From the NCBI GenBank assembly GCA_037133915.1, contig JBAXND010000019.1, positions 17,026 through 81,025 on the forward strand: a stretch of 64,000 nucleotides of DNA. Reading direction: 5' to 3'. Below, one piece after another: positions 1-9,065 of this stretch (the stretch's first letter is position 1; each line of letters opens with the position of its first letter). The position numbers were made by a program, and so were the translations under genes. The notes beneath the pieces are model-generated. The model did no database searches and was not told the DNA's origin. It worked only from the letters and a program-made list of their open reading frames with translations. This DNA comes from Bacteroidota bacterium (GTDB lineage: Bacteria > Bacteroidota > Bacteroidia > Bacteroidales > CAIWKO01).

Positions 1-423
1 TTACTTGAAAGTATTTGTAATGCTTTGGGAATCGAAGTATATAGCCTCTTTACAACAGAAAATACGCTACCGAAATCAAAAGAGGAATTAAAGGAGTTAA
101 TTGGTACAGTATTGGGAGAAGTCATTAAGAAGAACTATGTTGATCTGACTACTGTGAAAAGTCTAGTCATGCGATTATTATATAAGGCTCATGGAGGTGA
201 CGGAATAGTAAGTCTTGGTTTGGCGAAAGACAAGGAAACTGGCATGTACGTATTTTCGGAAGAGTATCGTCCTTTGAAAAGCAAACTTAGCGATAAGGAA
301 TTGGCTGAGTTCGGAAAGCAATACTTTGGCAATTTTTTCGGTGGAATTAAAGAGCAATTAGATTATTCCGAATATAGTAAAATCATTTCCGGCTATATTG
401 ATCGAAAATTCGGTAGCAATTAA
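1..423 (+). CDS. C-terminal part of an XRE-type HTH regulator (5' end outside window)
   Basis: The reading frame is open from base 1, so the gene starts before the window. The first residues (LLESICNALGIEVYSLF) match the last helix of an XRE/Cro helix-turn-helix domain, where a pattern like 'l..la.aLgv....LF' closes the fold. About 115 charged residues follow that I do not recognise; they contain no membrane segment. A TTG at position 25 could be read as a start but would cut the HTH in half, so I treat it as internal. The role as a DNA-binding regulator is inferred from the short HTH remnant only. No partner gene is visible downstream, where 168 bases hold nothing I can identify. Confidence 0.5.
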   Translation, partial: LLESICNALGIEVYSLFTTENTLPKSKEELKELIGTVLGEVIKKNYVDLTTVKSLVMRLLYKAHGGDGIVSLGLAKDKETGMYVFSEEYRPLKSKLSDKELAEFGKQYFGNFFGGIKEQLDYSEYSKIISGYIDRKFGSN

Positions 424-585
424 CTTTGGCTATGGCCGTACCTTCAAGGTGCTGATATTCAATACTGCGTCAGTTGCGTCAGTGCAAGATTATTTCGAGT
501 CCTATTAATGACCTGTAAAACAACAATATAACAATTACTAAATCAATGAAACTTATAGACCCGTCTTCCACCCTTAAATAGAAAA

Positions 586-601
586 AGCGCCTCAAGGCGC
601 T
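586..601 (-). terminator. Intrinsic terminator overlapping the stop of the antitoxin-like gene
   Basis: A 6-bp stem (AGCGCC/GGCGCT) with a 4-base loop is followed, on the minus strand, by a run of five T. The stop codon of the minus-strand gene lies in the loop, so the last codons form one arm of the hairpin. Confidence 0.7.
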
Positions 602-840
602 TTTGTCGTTTTTAACCATTCGTCAACGTCTTTATCGGCCTGCTCTCCGGTAATAATTTGCCCATTTCGATATTGGACTTGCGATTCGGCAATCGCATTT
701 TTTTGTTCGTCGGATAAGGGGAAACTAGTATTGTCGGTCTCCTCATTTTCAAGGAGTCGGTATACCTCTTCAAGTATCCTGTTGTTTTTTGTATGATTAA
801 TCTTTTGGATTAAACGCTGTTTTAATTCAAATACTGTCAT
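592..840 (-). CDS. Orphan antitoxin-like small protein
   Basis: This 82-residue protein begins MTVFELKQRLIQKI and ends in a charged tail with the pattern 'ngq.it.eqadkdvdeWLK'. It matches, from memory, a common Bacteroidota family of short antitoxin-like proteins that normally sits beside a RelE/ParE-type toxin. I chose the ATG at 840 because the 19 residues upstream look like translated leader DNA and family members start at this methionine. No toxin gene is visible on either side, and the terminator overlaps the stop codon, so nothing is cotranscribed downstream. It could be a solitary antitoxin remnant or a stand-alone regulator. The family assignment is moderately secure; activity is unknown. 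Confidence 0.6.
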   Translation of the reverse strand: MTVFELKQRLIQKINHTKNNRILEEVYRLLENEETDNTSFPLSDEQKNAIAESQVQYRNGQIITGEQADKDVDEWLKTTKAP

Positions 841-1055
841 GGCAGTTTTTTTTAGCAAATATACAAAAATGCAGAAAAAGCTCAAAACAATCCTCAAATT
901 GTTTTCCGGTATGTGGCTTAATCAATATTACCTGAATCTGAGTTACGGTGCCTCAGCCTGTTTCCGCCACTGGAAAGTTATCATCTATTATTGAGACAAT
1001 ACTTTCATAAATTTTGAAAATTACTTCTGTTATACCAATCAGCAATTAATGGAAA

Positions 1056-1685
1056 CTATTTATTCGCCATCGCGTTCTGATAGGGAATGCGGTTCAGTAT
1101 GGAGCGTCCAAGGGTAACTTCATCGGCAAACTCAAGTTCATCGCCAAACGAAACACCGCGCGCAATACTGGTTACCATGATATCGTAGTCGCGTATCTTT
1201 TTATATAGGTAGAAATTTGTTGTGTCGCCTTCTATGGTAGCAGGAAGCGCCAGTATCATCTCTGCATATTTTCCTGATGCAGCCTTTTCAATGAGTGTAT
1301 CGATATTCAGTTCCGAAGGACCTATGCCGTCCATGGGTGAAATAATTCCGCCCAAAATATGGTACATACCATTGTACTGGCTCGTATTCTCAATAGCCAT
1401 CACATCGCGGATGTCTTCAACAACGCAGATTACCTCATGATTACGGTTCTTTCCCGAACATATTTCACAGGTTTCTGTTTCGGAAATGTTGTTGCATGAA
1501 GTGCAGTACTTTATTTCATTTCTGAGCCGAACAATGGTGTTCCCGAAGTTTTCGACAATGGCAGCGTTTTCTTTCAAAAGGTGCAATACCAGACGTATGG
1601 CCGTTTTGCGACCGATTCCCGGTAAACGGGAAAACTCATTGACGGCCTGTTCAAATAATTTGGAAGGGTAAGTGTTCACGAACAT
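1056..1685 (-). CDS. recR: Recombination protein RecR
   Basis: RecR acts with RecF and RecO to load RecA on gapped single-stranded DNA in the cytoplasm. The 209-residue product has the family layout: a helix-hairpin-helix ([11 protein letters not shown], residues 19-29), a four-cysteine zinc finger (C61, C64, C73, C76), a TOPRIM domain starting near [11 protein letters not shown] (about 86), and the C-terminal ATP-binding segment. I chose the ATG at 1685; a longer frame reaches 1730, but those residues overlap a good promoter and exceed the usual length of about 200. It is divergent from the sodium symporter gene. Confidence 0.97.
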   Translation of the reverse strand: MFVNTYPSKLFEQAVNEFSRLPGIGRKTAIRLVLHLLKENAAIVENFGNTIVRLRNEIKYCTSCNNISETETCEICSGKNRNHEVICVVEDIRDVMAIENTSQYNGMYHILGGIISPMDGIGPSELNIDTLIEKAASGKYAEMILALPATIEGDTTNFYLYKKIRDYDIMVTSIARGVSFGDELEFADEVTLGRSILNRIPYQNAMANK

Positions 1686-1698
1686 ATTATTTAGTGTA

Positions 1699-1730
1699 CA
1701 AAAATACGCAATCACCCGGTGTTTTACCAA
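1699..1730 (-). promoter_or_regulatory. Bacteroidota-type promoter for recR
   Basis: On the minus strand, TTG (1728-1730) is followed after 21 bases by TATTTTTG (1699-1706), matching the Bacteroidota consensus TTG-N19-21-TAnnTTTG. It lies 13 bases upstream of the chosen ATG at 1685 and argues against the longer reading frame. Confidence 0.6.
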
Positions 1731-1818
1731 TGATATTTTGCACTTTATTAATAATACAGTGTTAATAATAAAATATTGTATCGGACTACGGCAGTATGCA
1801 GTTGTCTATTTTTGTTTC

Positions 1819-3285
1819 ATGACACCCACACTCATTCTTATCTGTTTTCTCCTTTATACCGCCATGCTGTTCGTGGTTACGTGGTTTACGTCGCGCAAAG
1901 CCAACAGCGAAGGCTTTTACCGCGGCAATAAACGTTCACCCTGGTTTGTGATAGCTTATGGAATGATTGGCGCTTCGCTTTCGGGTGTTACGTTTATGTC
2001 TGTTCCCGGCTATGTGGGCGGCACACAGTTCAGCTATCTCATGGTTGTGTTCGGCTACCTTTTCGGATATTTCATAATCGCCAATGTATTGCTGCCGCTG
2101 TATTACAGGCTCAATCTCACTTCCATTTATTCCTATCTTGAACAGCGTTTCGGCTTTTTTACTTATAAAACAGGTGCTTTCTTTTTTCTGTTATCACGAA
2201 CAATAGGCGCTTCCTTGCGCATGTTTCTGGTAGTATTCGTACTGCAGCGCTTTGTGTTCGATGCGCTGGGCGTTCCGTTTTGGGCTACGGTCGTTATTTT
2301 CATCACTTTAATAATACTTTATACGCTCAAAGGCGGTATCAAGACCATCATCTGGACCGATATGCTGCAAACCACGTTTATGCTGCTGGCCGTGGGGCTT
2401 TCGATTATTCTTATCACCAGACGCATGGACATGAGTTTTGCAAGCCTTGCGGGAAATATCTTTCACAGCGATTATTCAAAAGTAATTGTTACCGACTGGG
2501 CATCGCGCAGCAACTGGCTGAAACAGTTTTTCAGCGGCATGTTCATTACCATTGTAATGACCGGCCTTGATCAGGAAATGATGCAAAAGAACCTCAGCTG
2601 TCGGAATCTGAAAGACGCTAAAAAGAATATGATTTCATTCAGCTTTGTTCTGGTATTCGTGAATTTCATGTTTCTGTTTCTGGGTGCCGCGCTGTTTATG
2701 TATGCCCAGAATTCAGGAATTGCACTGCCCGCTCAGAGCGATGAACTGTTTCCTATGATTGCCATTCAGTATCTCGGACCTATTGCCGGACTTGTTTTCG
2801 TGATTGGGCTGATTTCGGCTGCCTATCCCAGTGCCGACGGCGCATTGACGGCACTTACCACATCGTTTTGCATTGATTTTCTGAGTTTACCGAAAAACGA
2901 GAAACTCAGCGAAAAGCAGAAAACAAATATCAGATACGTCGTACACTTGTCTTTCGCCCTGTTGCTGCTGCTATGCATTATTCTGTTCAGCTTTATTTAT
3001 GACCGTGCACTCATCGATAAATTATTCACCATAGCAGGCTATACCTACGGTCCGCTGCTTGGCCTGTATTCGTTCGGTTTGTTTACAAAATACAATGTCC
3101 GCGATAAATGGGTTCCTTTGGTAGCAGTGCTTTCGCCTGTTATCTGCTATATTGTAAGTATGAACTCCGAGCGTTGGCTGGGCGGTTATAAGTTCGGTTT
3201 TGAGTTGCTGATACTGAATGGTATGCTTACCTTTGCAGGATTATTGATTTTGAAAAAGAAGCGGATTGTACCTGCCGGAGTCTGA
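1819..3285 (+). CDS. Sodium:solute symporter family protein
   Basis: This 488-residue integral membrane protein has about 13 hydrophobic segments and the SSS-family pattern: an N-terminal helix, then SRKANSEGFYRGNKRSPWF, then the glycine/serine-rich second helix (GMIGASLSGVTFMSVPGYVG) that carries part of the sodium site. It should import a small solute with Na+; the substrate cannot be read from sequence. I chose the ATG at 1819, whose product begins directly with a membrane helix; a longer frame from 1672 adds 49 residues of divergent promoter DNA. A TATTTTTG box at 1807-1814 lies just upstream but lacks a clear TTG partner. Confidence 0.9.
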   Translation: MTPTLILICFLLYTAMLFVVTWFTSRKANSEGFYRGNKRSPWFVIAYGMIGASLSGVTFMSVPGYVGGTQFSYLMVVFGYLFGYFIIANVLLPLYYRLNLTSIYSYLEQRFGFFTYKTGAFFFLLSRTIGASLRMFLVVFVLQRFVFDALGVPFWATVVIFITLIILYTLKGGIKTIIWTDMLQTTFMLLAVGLSIILITRRMDMSFASLAGNIFHSDYSKVIVTDWASRSNWLKQFFSGMFITIVMTGLDQEMMQKNLSCRNLKDAKKNMISFSFVLVFVNFMFLFLGAALFMYAQNSGIALPAQSDELFPMIAIQYLGPIAGLVFVIGLISAAYPSADGALTALTTSFCIDFLSLPKNEKLSEKQKTNIRYVVHLSFALLLLLCIILFSFIYDRALIDKLFTIAGYTYGPLLGLYSFGLFTKYNVRDKWVPLVAVLSPVICYIVSMNSERWLGGYKFGFELLILNGMLTFAGLLILKKKRIVPAGV

Positions 3286-3325
3286 TAAATAATGATTCTA
3301 TAATTAGATTTAAAATTAGGCTGAT

Positions 3326-3964
3326 ATGTTCAAACAGCGGTCATACTTACAGAAACTCGTTGACCGGGGCGAAGACCAGCAACTTGATTTTAAATTCGAA
3401 GTTTCAGATTCGAAAAAGATTGCCAAGACCATGTCGGCTTTTGCAAATACCGACGGCGGAACATTACTGATAGGCGTGAAAGACAACGGCACCATAGCCG
3501 GCGTACGTACAGACGAGGAACTTTACATGGTAGAAGCGGCAGCCAATATGTACTGCAAACCCGAAATTCCTTTTACCACCCGGGCATGGGTGGAGGCAGG
3601 GAAAACGGTTCTTGAGGTAATTATTCCGAAAAACAATGAGGAAATAGTTACAGCGCTTGACAGCAGCGGAAAATGGATAGCTTATCTGCGCGTTAAAGAC
3701 AATAATTTCATGGCCAACACCGTCATATTACAGGTTTGGAAACGCAGGCGCAGCGGACTCGGCACCTTGTTACGCTATACTGATAAAGAAAAAATATTGC
3801 TCGATTACCTGAATGAATTTGAATCGGTTACCATTTCAAAATTTGGACGCATTGCCCTGATAACACGAGAAATTGCAGAACATGTGCTGGTGAATCTGAT
3901 TATGCTCAATATTATTGAAATCGTATTCGACGATCAATCCATCGTTTACAAACTTAAAAAGTGA
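3326..3964 (+). CDS. AlbA_2 (Schlafen-type) domain regulator
   Basis: The first 130 residues of this 212-residue protein match the AlbA_2/Schlafen-like nucleic-acid-binding domain: 'Eqqld FKFEVSDSKKIAKTMSAFANTDGGTLLIGVKDNG' with the typical 'aFANT.GG.lliGv.d.G' core at about residues 37-55. The C-terminal 70 residues look like a small winged helix (TDKEKILLDYLNEFESVTIS onward). Such proteins are usually called ATP-binding or HTH-containing putative regulators; no target is known. Its stop overlaps the GTG at 3961 of a frame leading into the next gene, so the two may be cotranscribed. Confidence 0.75.
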   Translation: MFKQRSYLQKLVDRGEDQQLDFKFEVSDSKKIAKTMSAFANTDGGTLLIGVKDNGTIAGVRTDEELYMVEAAANMYCKPEIPFTTRAWVEAGKTVLEVIIPKNNEEIVTALDSSGKWIAYLRVKDNNFMANTVILQVWKRRRSGLGTLLRYTDKEKILLDYLNEFESVTISKFGRIALITREIAEHVLVNLIMLNIIEIVFDDQSIVYKLKK

Positions 3965-3993
3965 AACTTAAAATAACTGACAACTCTATAATC

Positions 3994-5022
3994 ATGACTC
4001 ATACCCGAAAACTCCTGTTTGCCTTGATATTAATGGCGTTCTGCATCCCGGCAAGGGCACAGAATGAAGAACCCAAAGAGCTAATAAAGTGGCTTACGTT
4101 TGATAAAGCACAAGAGCTGAACAAGACACAGCCCCGTCCGTTTTTTATTGATTGTTATACCGACTGGTGCGGCTGGTGTAAATATATGACAAAGACCACT
4201 TTTTCAAATCCGGACATTGCCTCTTATATCAATAACTATTATTATCCTGTCCGTTTCAATGCCGAAGGTTTTGATACAATTACTTTTATGGGCGAAAAAT
4301 ACTTCAACAAATCAACGCAGGCTCGGTCAACACACGATCTGGCTCTTAAAATGCTTGAAGGCAAACTTTCATATCCTACCATCGTTTATTACAACAACGA
4401 TTTCAAATTTAAGCTGCTGGCGCCGGGTTATATGAGCTCGCAGGAGATTGAGCCATTTCTGGTTTACACTGTTGAATACGTTTTCAACAGCCTGGGTGCG
4501 CAGGATTTTGCTGTTTGCTACAAACGTGCCTATCATCCTGACTCAACTTTTGCCGATACCGCCACTATGAAGTGGAATTCACTTTCAAAGGCCATGGAAT
4601 TGAATAAAGTAAAGCCTAAAAAATTACTGATTTTTACGGGTGCCGGATTTTGCAACAGCGGAAAAGTCATGCTGGGCAGCACTTTCAGACAAAAACAAAT
4701 TGTGAATTACGTGACCAGGAATTTTTATCCTGTATATTTTGACGCGCTTTCTACCGATACGATTCATTTTGCAGGACAAACCTTCACGGGTGCCGGTAAT
4801 GGCGCCGTTCATCAGTTTGCAAACTATATTTCCGGCGGAAAGCTGTTTTTGCCAACCATTTCTTTTCTGGATTCTGATTATAAACTCATCACCAATGTTC
4901 CTCAGTTTATGGTGGCAGAAGCGCTGGAACCTGTGCTGCACTTCATTTTCGACGATTCTTATAAAACCGTGAAATTTGAAGATTATTCAAAGAATTTCAA
5001 GAGTGAATTCAGAAAACAATAG
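3994..5022 (+). CDS. Secreted protein with two thioredoxin-like domains
   Basis: The product has a Sec signal peptide (MTHTRKLLFALILMAF, cleavage near PARAQ) and then two similar thioredoxin-fold halves. The first has a redox motif CGWC in 'DCYTDWCGWCKYMTKTTF' (about residues 50-70). The second aligns in shape (KKLLIFTGAGFCNSGKVM) but has one cysteine where a CxxC should be, so it is probably not redox-active. Periplasmic disulfide or reductase chemistry is inferred for the first half only. I chose the ATG at 3994 because it starts the signal peptide; a GTG at 3961 overlaps the preceding gene and would add 11 polar residues. The gene converges with the photolyase, 14 bases away. Confidence 0.8.
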   Translation: MTHTRKLLFALILMAFCIPARAQNEEPKELIKWLTFDKAQELNKTQPRPFFIDCYTDWCGWCKYMTKTTFSNPDIASYINNYYYPVRFNAEGFDTITFMGEKYFNKSTQARSTHDLALKMLEGKLSYPTIVYYNNDFKFKLLAPGYMSSQEIEPFLVYTVEYVFNSLGAQDFAVCYKRAYHPDSTFADTATMKWNSLSKAMELNKVKPKKLLIFTGAGFCNSGKVMLGSTFRQKQIVNYVTRNFYPVYFDALSTDTIHFAGQTFTGAGNGAVHQFANYISGGKLFLPTISFLDSDYKLITNVPQFMVAEALEPVLHFIFDDSYKTVKFEDYSKNFKSEFRKQ

Positions 5023-5036
5023 AACTTTCGCAGGGC

Positions 5037-6395
5037 TTAAGTGTTGCTGAGTATGTATTTGTGAATATCGAATTTAGTTTTGCAGCCGTTATAGCTCATA
5101 TACCTTATTTTGCCGTAAACCGGACGGTTGAACCACGGTCTGTCGTGCAAGCCGCCTATACTCCAGAGAATGCCCGCATAACCATTCGGATCGCGTCCAT
5201 CGAGTGAGTACTTATCATTAAGGTAAATGGCTGTTGCAATTGCTTCTTCGGGCGATGAAGACCATTCCAGTATTTTTTTTGCCCAGTACATGCGCATGTA
5301 GCCATGCATCTTTCCCGTTTTTTCCATCTGTTTCTGAGCAGCATTCCACAGCTCGTCGTGTGTGGCTGCATTTTCAAATTCGATAGCTGTGTAAATATGT
5401 TCCCGCTCATCGTTTCTGTGGGCATTCAGGGTTTCTCTTGCCCAGTTGGGAAGACCGTCAAATGAGTCGTAATGCTCATTGTATAAACAGAAATTATCAC
5501 TCAGCTCGCGTCTGATAATCAGCTCTTCCAGAAATGATTCCTTTGCTGATGCGGGTGCGGCGGCTTTTTTAACTTCAATAGCGATACGTAATGCCGATAT
5601 TTGCCCGAAGTGCAGATAGGGCGAACATTCACTCAGCACATCGTTGTTCGGGTCATTCCTGGTCTCATAATTCGCCAGTCTTTCAGAGATAAATGAAGAT
5701 AGTATTTGAAATGCCGCACCGCTGCCGCTTTTAATATGTGTTACAGGACCGGGGCTGCGATTGCATTTAATGTCCGTTACAATGCTTTGCCAGTCAATTT
5801 TATTAAAAGGAATTTCTGGCGAATACGGGTGTGCAATGAGTGCGGGCGGCTCATGAAGAAAATCCGCAAGCAGGCGGTTAATCTTTGGTCTGAGCGTATA
5901 GGCGCCATATTCCTGTTTTACTGATGCATGGCGGCATGGAACAATATTGTGCGCATCGGCTTCAATAAATGAAACAGAAATATTTTTCGCCACCTTATCT
6001 TTCCAGGAACGGTTTATGCGAAGTGGATTAAAGTCGGTGACCAGTAATCCGGCACTTATCATTTTCAGGAACGACGGTATTGTCTGATGTGGTTCGCCCT
6101 GCAGAACAACCATAGTGATGTTCAGCTGCGACAGGTCTTGTTCCACTTCTTTCAGGCCTTCTGTCATGAAATGATAATGACGAAAGGGTGCATCGAGGTA
6201 GGGTGCATACAGGTTGAATACCACCACAAGCGGTTGTTTTAACAAGAGTGCCTGCTGTTGAGCGAAATACAGCGCGGCATTATCGGCAACGCGCTGGTCG
6301 CGGCTCATCCAGTAAACCACCTGACCGGAACGGATTTCCTTGTCGTTCAACTTATACAGAAAGGGCGGCAGCAGTCCGTGGTTTGTAAGTTCCAT
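5037..6395 (-). CDS. phr: Class II CPD photolyase
   Basis: The 452-residue product carries class II deoxyribodipyrimidine photolyase signatures: YWMSRDQRVADNAAL near residue 28, the FAD-domain segments FLEELIIRRELSDNFCLYN and MRMYWAKKILEWSSSPEEA, and the end 'GILWSIGGLHDRPWFNRPVYGKIRYM'. It would split UV-induced cyclobutane pyrimidine dimers using blue light and FADH-. Length is usual for the class. It stops two bases after the start region of the neighbouring minus-strand gene family, being the first downstream gene of 6398-7411's opposite end: the order of transcription is 7411 to 6398, then 6395 to 5037, so the two may share a transcript. Confidence 0.95.
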   Translation of the reverse strand: MELTNHGLLPPFLYKLNDKEIRSGQVVYWMSRDQRVADNAALYFAQQQALLLKQPLVVVFNLYAPYLDAPFRHYHFMTEGLKEVEQDLSQLNITMVVLQGEPHQTIPSFLKMISAGLLVTDFNPLRINRSWKDKVAKNISVSFIEADAHNIVPCRHASVKQEYGAYTLRPKINRLLADFLHEPPALIAHPYSPEIPFNKIDWQSIVTDIKCNRSPGPVTHIKSGSGAAFQILSSFISERLANYETRNDPNNDVLSECSPYLHFGQISALRIAIEVKKAAAPASAKESFLEELIIRRELSDNFCLYNEHYDSFDGLPNWARETLNAHRNDEREHIYTAIEFENAATHDELWNAAQKQMEKTGKMHGYMRMYWAKKILEWSSSPEEAIATAIYLNDKYSLDGRDPNGYAGILWSIGGLHDRPWFNRPVYGKIRYMSYNGCKTKFDIHKYILSNT

Positions 6396-6397
6396 GG

Positions 6398-7411
6398 TTA
6401 GTTCAAGCGGATTTTAACCTGGTATGATCCCGTATTGTTTGCATTAAAAACGGTTTCGTAAATGCTGAAGTACAGTAAACCTGATGCAGTGGCGGTTCCT
6501 TTGTACGCTGCTCCGACTTTGGTCATGCTGCCATTTTCACCGATTTTAAATACTACATTTCCGTAGCTCGGGTAGGTGGTTGCTGCCGATTCATAATCTA
6601 ATTCGCTGTTATTATAATCGGGGTCGGTGCCGGTTCCGGTGGTATAACTGCCATCCGGATGATATTTATAATTAGACAGGCTTGCCAGAACAATCTCTCC
6701 GCTGGCACTGATGCTGAATTTCTGTCCCACTTTTACCATGATATTGGTCTTAAGCCAGCCACCGTTTGTATTTCCAAAAACATGTTTATTTGCCATGAGT
6801 GTAAGCGACATATCTGTGGATGAGCCGCTGCTGTAGTAAACATCGGCATTGAGGATTTTTTCCCTGGGAATCTGCAGTGTGCCGTACTCTGTTTTTACCG
6901 TGAGATCTTTGAGTGATGATGTGCCGCCTATGCGGTAGCCGTTATCAAGCACGATTATATCTTCACGCTCATAATTATCGGTCAGGCCAAATTTGGATTT
7001 AAGGTCGCCTAAAGCGGATTCGGGAGTGAAGTCGGTGCTTGTAGATGGAACATAATCCTGTGATGCCATAAAATCTTCCAAAACAGGAATTGCATTCACA
7101 GGCATACCGTATAACTCATTATAAGCGGCTTTGCGATTGTCGGCATTGGCATCATTCATCTGGCTGCACAGCTTCTTTATTTTTTCTTTCAATGAATTGT
7201 CGCCTGAAATCCCGATAGAAATGGATGCGATATTTTTGATAGGAATACTCAGTTTACCGTATGGTGTCATCAAATCAAGGCTGTTCACCTGTGTTTCGCC
7301 CGTGAACACATTGCCATCGCGCAAATTGAGGTGGAACTCAACCTTATCTTTTTGTGCGTAAATATTCAACACTGAAAACAGCATCGCGGCAATTAAAACA
7401 ATCTTTCTCAT
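6398..7411 (-). CDS. Secreted protein with LecA-like C-terminal domain
   Basis: A signal peptide (MRKIVLIAAMLFSVLNIYAQ) precedes two short repeats in which a 'G.v..G.....s......yG.l.ip...i..i' segment occurs twice (about residues 30-65 and 155-190). The last 120 residues resemble the PA-IL/LecA-like galactose-binding fold: 'MVKVGQKFSISASGEIVL ... G..mtkvGaa ... GLLYFSIYETVFNANNTGSYQVKI', where the family has 'l.l.inD....DN.Gsf.V.I'. The Asp residues used for calcium in LecA are not clear here. Carbohydrate binding is therefore only a guess. The ATG at 7411 was chosen because it begins the signal peptide. The gene ends two bases before the photolyase start. Confidence 0.65.
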   Translation of the reverse strand: MRKIVLIAAMLFSVLNIYAQKDKVEFHLNLRDGNVFTGETQVNSLDLMTPYGKLSIPIKNIASISIGISGDNSLKEKIKKLCSQMNDANADNRKAAYNELYGMPVNAIPVLEDFMASQDYVPSTSTDFTPESALGDLKSKFGLTDNYEREDIIVLDNGYRIGGTSSLKDLTVKTEYGTLQIPREKILNADVYYSSGSSTDMSLTLMANKHVFGNTNGGWLKTNIMVKVGQKFSISASGEIVLASLSNYKYHPDGSYTTGTGTDPDYNNSELDYESAATTYPSYGNVVFKIGENGSMTKVGAAYKGTATASGLLYFSIYETVFNANNTGSYQVKIRLN

Positions 7412-7567
7412 ATTGAATTGGTTTTTAGAAGGGTTAAATTTTGCAAATCGGAGGCATACCAAAAACTGTGCTATAGTATTAAAATATATTCAAAAAACAG
7501 ACGAATGTTACCAAATGTACGTTGTTTAACATCTTCAGCCAAAAAATAAGTATCATGTTTTTTCACA

Positions 7568-7597
7568 TTGCATATGGTTCAAATTGTAGTATATTTG
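7568..7597 (+). promoter_or_regulatory. Promoter in the 333-bp divergent gap before the zinc-ribbon cluster
   Basis: TTG (7568-7570), 19 bases, then TATATTTG (7590-7597): an exact fit to the Bacteroidota promoter. Transcription would begin near 7604, leaving a leader of about 140 bases before the ATG at 7745. I see no riboswitch or further structure in the rest of the gap (7412-7744), which is AT-rich. Confidence 0.65.
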
Positions 7598-7744
7598 TGA
7601 CAATAGTTTTCAGAATTAATTGCATAATTGATGGAGATATGCTGCGAATGAGCCATTTATAAGGTGGTTTGGAAGCGCATACCTCATACTTTATTGTAAA
7701 GGTTCATTTTAATTAACGGAGTTTATAAATTAAAACATTCCATC

Positions 7745-8548
7745 ATGGTATCATGTCCACAATGCGGGGCTTCGCTTAAAGAAGGAGCCAAATTTTGCCA
7801 CGTATGCGGCTATCATCTACCCGAAACCGAGCAACAACCGCCAAAGCAGGAAGCGCCTGCACAGGAAACACCTAAACAGGAAGAGTTTGACGTTAAAACC
7901 TACACGAATGTAGATGCAAATGAGGTTTTTGACTCTGTAAAAAGTGGTGGATTATTCAAACGCGCCATTAAAATCATGTTCAATCCTAAGCAGGAATGGG
8001 AAGTGGTGGCAAAGGAAACACCAAAAGTTCCGATGCTTATTTTTGGTTATGTGCTTATTCTTTCCATTATTCCGCTGGCCTCCATGTTTTTGAATGGCAT
8101 GCTGAGCGGGCTGATTTGGGGCGGATTTGGGTATTACATGGTCACAGGGATTGTCTGGGGAGTGATATACTTAATAATATGTGTAGCTGCAACGATAATC
8201 AGTGCTGTAATTATCAATGCTCTGGCGCCTGCATTCAAATCGGAAAAGAATCTTGGTCGGGCCATGCAGCTGGTAGCGTATTCAATTACACCTATGTTTT
8301 TTGGCGGACTGCTGTTCATTTTTCCCTTCATAAGCTTTCTTGGATATCTTGCCGGTTTCTACGGTATTTTTATTATGTGGAACGGTATTACGCCTATTAT
8401 GAAAACCCCGAAAGAAAGACAGGTTGGTTACTTCTTTACATCGGCCGGAATCGTTTATGGCGTGTTTTGGGCACTCTGGCTCATTTTCTGGCTCATCGCT
8501 ACACTCATTTTACTGGCAGGTGCCATTGGATACGTTAGACATTTTTAA
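7745..8548 (+). CDS. Zinc-ribbon plus Yip1-type membrane protein
   Basis: The 267-residue product starts with a zinc ribbon (CPQCG and CHVCG, residues 4-22), has a proline/glutamine-rich linker to about residue 55, and then a Yip1-like domain with five or six membrane helices (from about residue 95), including the typical lead-in 'kiMFNPKqEWEvVakE'. Yip1-family proteins in bacteria are of unknown function; a role in membrane organisation is only by analogy to eukaryotic Yip1. It is the first gene of a three-gene group whose first and third members share the zinc-ribbon module. Confidence 0.8.
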   Translation: MVSCPQCGASLKEGAKFCHVCGYHLPETEQQPPKQEAPAQETPKQEEFDVKTYTNVDANEVFDSVKSGGLFKRAIKIMFNPKQEWEVVAKETPKVPMLIFGYVLILSIIPLASMFLNGMLSGLIWGGFGYYMVTGIVWGVIYLIICVAATIISAVIINALAPAFKSEKNLGRAMQLVAYSITPMFFGGLLFIFPFISFLGYLAGFYGIFIMWNGITPIMKTPKERQVGYFFTSAGIVYGVFWALWLIFWLIATLILLAGAIGYVRHF

Positions 8549-8553
8549 ATAAT

Positions 8554-8588
8554 TTCACAATTAATAATTAACGATTAATAATTGTGAA
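8554..8588. repeat. Hairpin containing a 21-base AT-rich repeat
   Basis: A perfect 10-base inverted repeat (TTCACAATTA / TAATTGTGAA) with a 15-base loop lies just after the zinc-ribbon-Yip1 gene. It is not followed by a T run, so it is not a standard terminator. Positions 8563-8583 are identical to 34232-34252 elsewhere in the window. Confidence 0.45.
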
Positions 8589-8669
8589 ACTGCTAAGTTT
8601 AAGTGGTAAACTTACGCTTTAAGTAAGTTATTATAAGTATTTAATAAATAAAATATTAGAAATTAAATA

Positions 8670-9059
8670 ATGTTCACTTTGTCATCAGTTACGAAGCAGC
8701 AGTGGGCGGCAATTGCCTTTTCAGTTCTGGGCATCGTTGCATCCGTAATTCCGTGGGCTGAGATGCCTATTGGTTTGCATTCAACAGCCAGTTGCAGCGG
8801 GCTCCATTTTTTTGTCGGATGGATTGCCTTTCTGTGTTACATTGCAATTATTTTCCTGCATTTATTCAGGCGTGCTGCAGCTATTGAAGATGCCACAGCC
8901 ACAACACTTTCAAAGGTATGTTCTCTTGGAACGGGTTTATTTACCTTGTTATTCATTGTGGTGCACATTGGCGATTCATTTCTTGCCGGACCGTTTATTT
9001 CACTGCTGGCGTCAGCGGGAGCAATCACATTTTCACTCGAATTTGTAAAATTAAAATAA
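8670..9059 (+). CDS. Small four-helix membrane protein, unknown
   Basis: The 129-residue product has four hydrophobic segments (about residues 13-28, 43-65, 85-105 and 108-125) with short loops, one holding several charged residues (FRRAAAIEDATATTLSK). There is no signal peptide beyond the first helix and I recognise no family. It sits between the two zinc-ribbon genes, six bases before the second, and probably shares their transcript. Function is unknown. Confidence 0.65.
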   Translation: MFTLSSVTKQQWAAIAFSVLGIVASVIPWAEMPIGLHSTASCSGLHFFVGWIAFLCYIAIIFLHLFRRAAAIEDATATTLSKVCSLGTGLFTLLFIVVHIGDSFLAGPFISLLASAGAITFSLEFVKLK

Positions 9060-9065
9060 CAGGGT

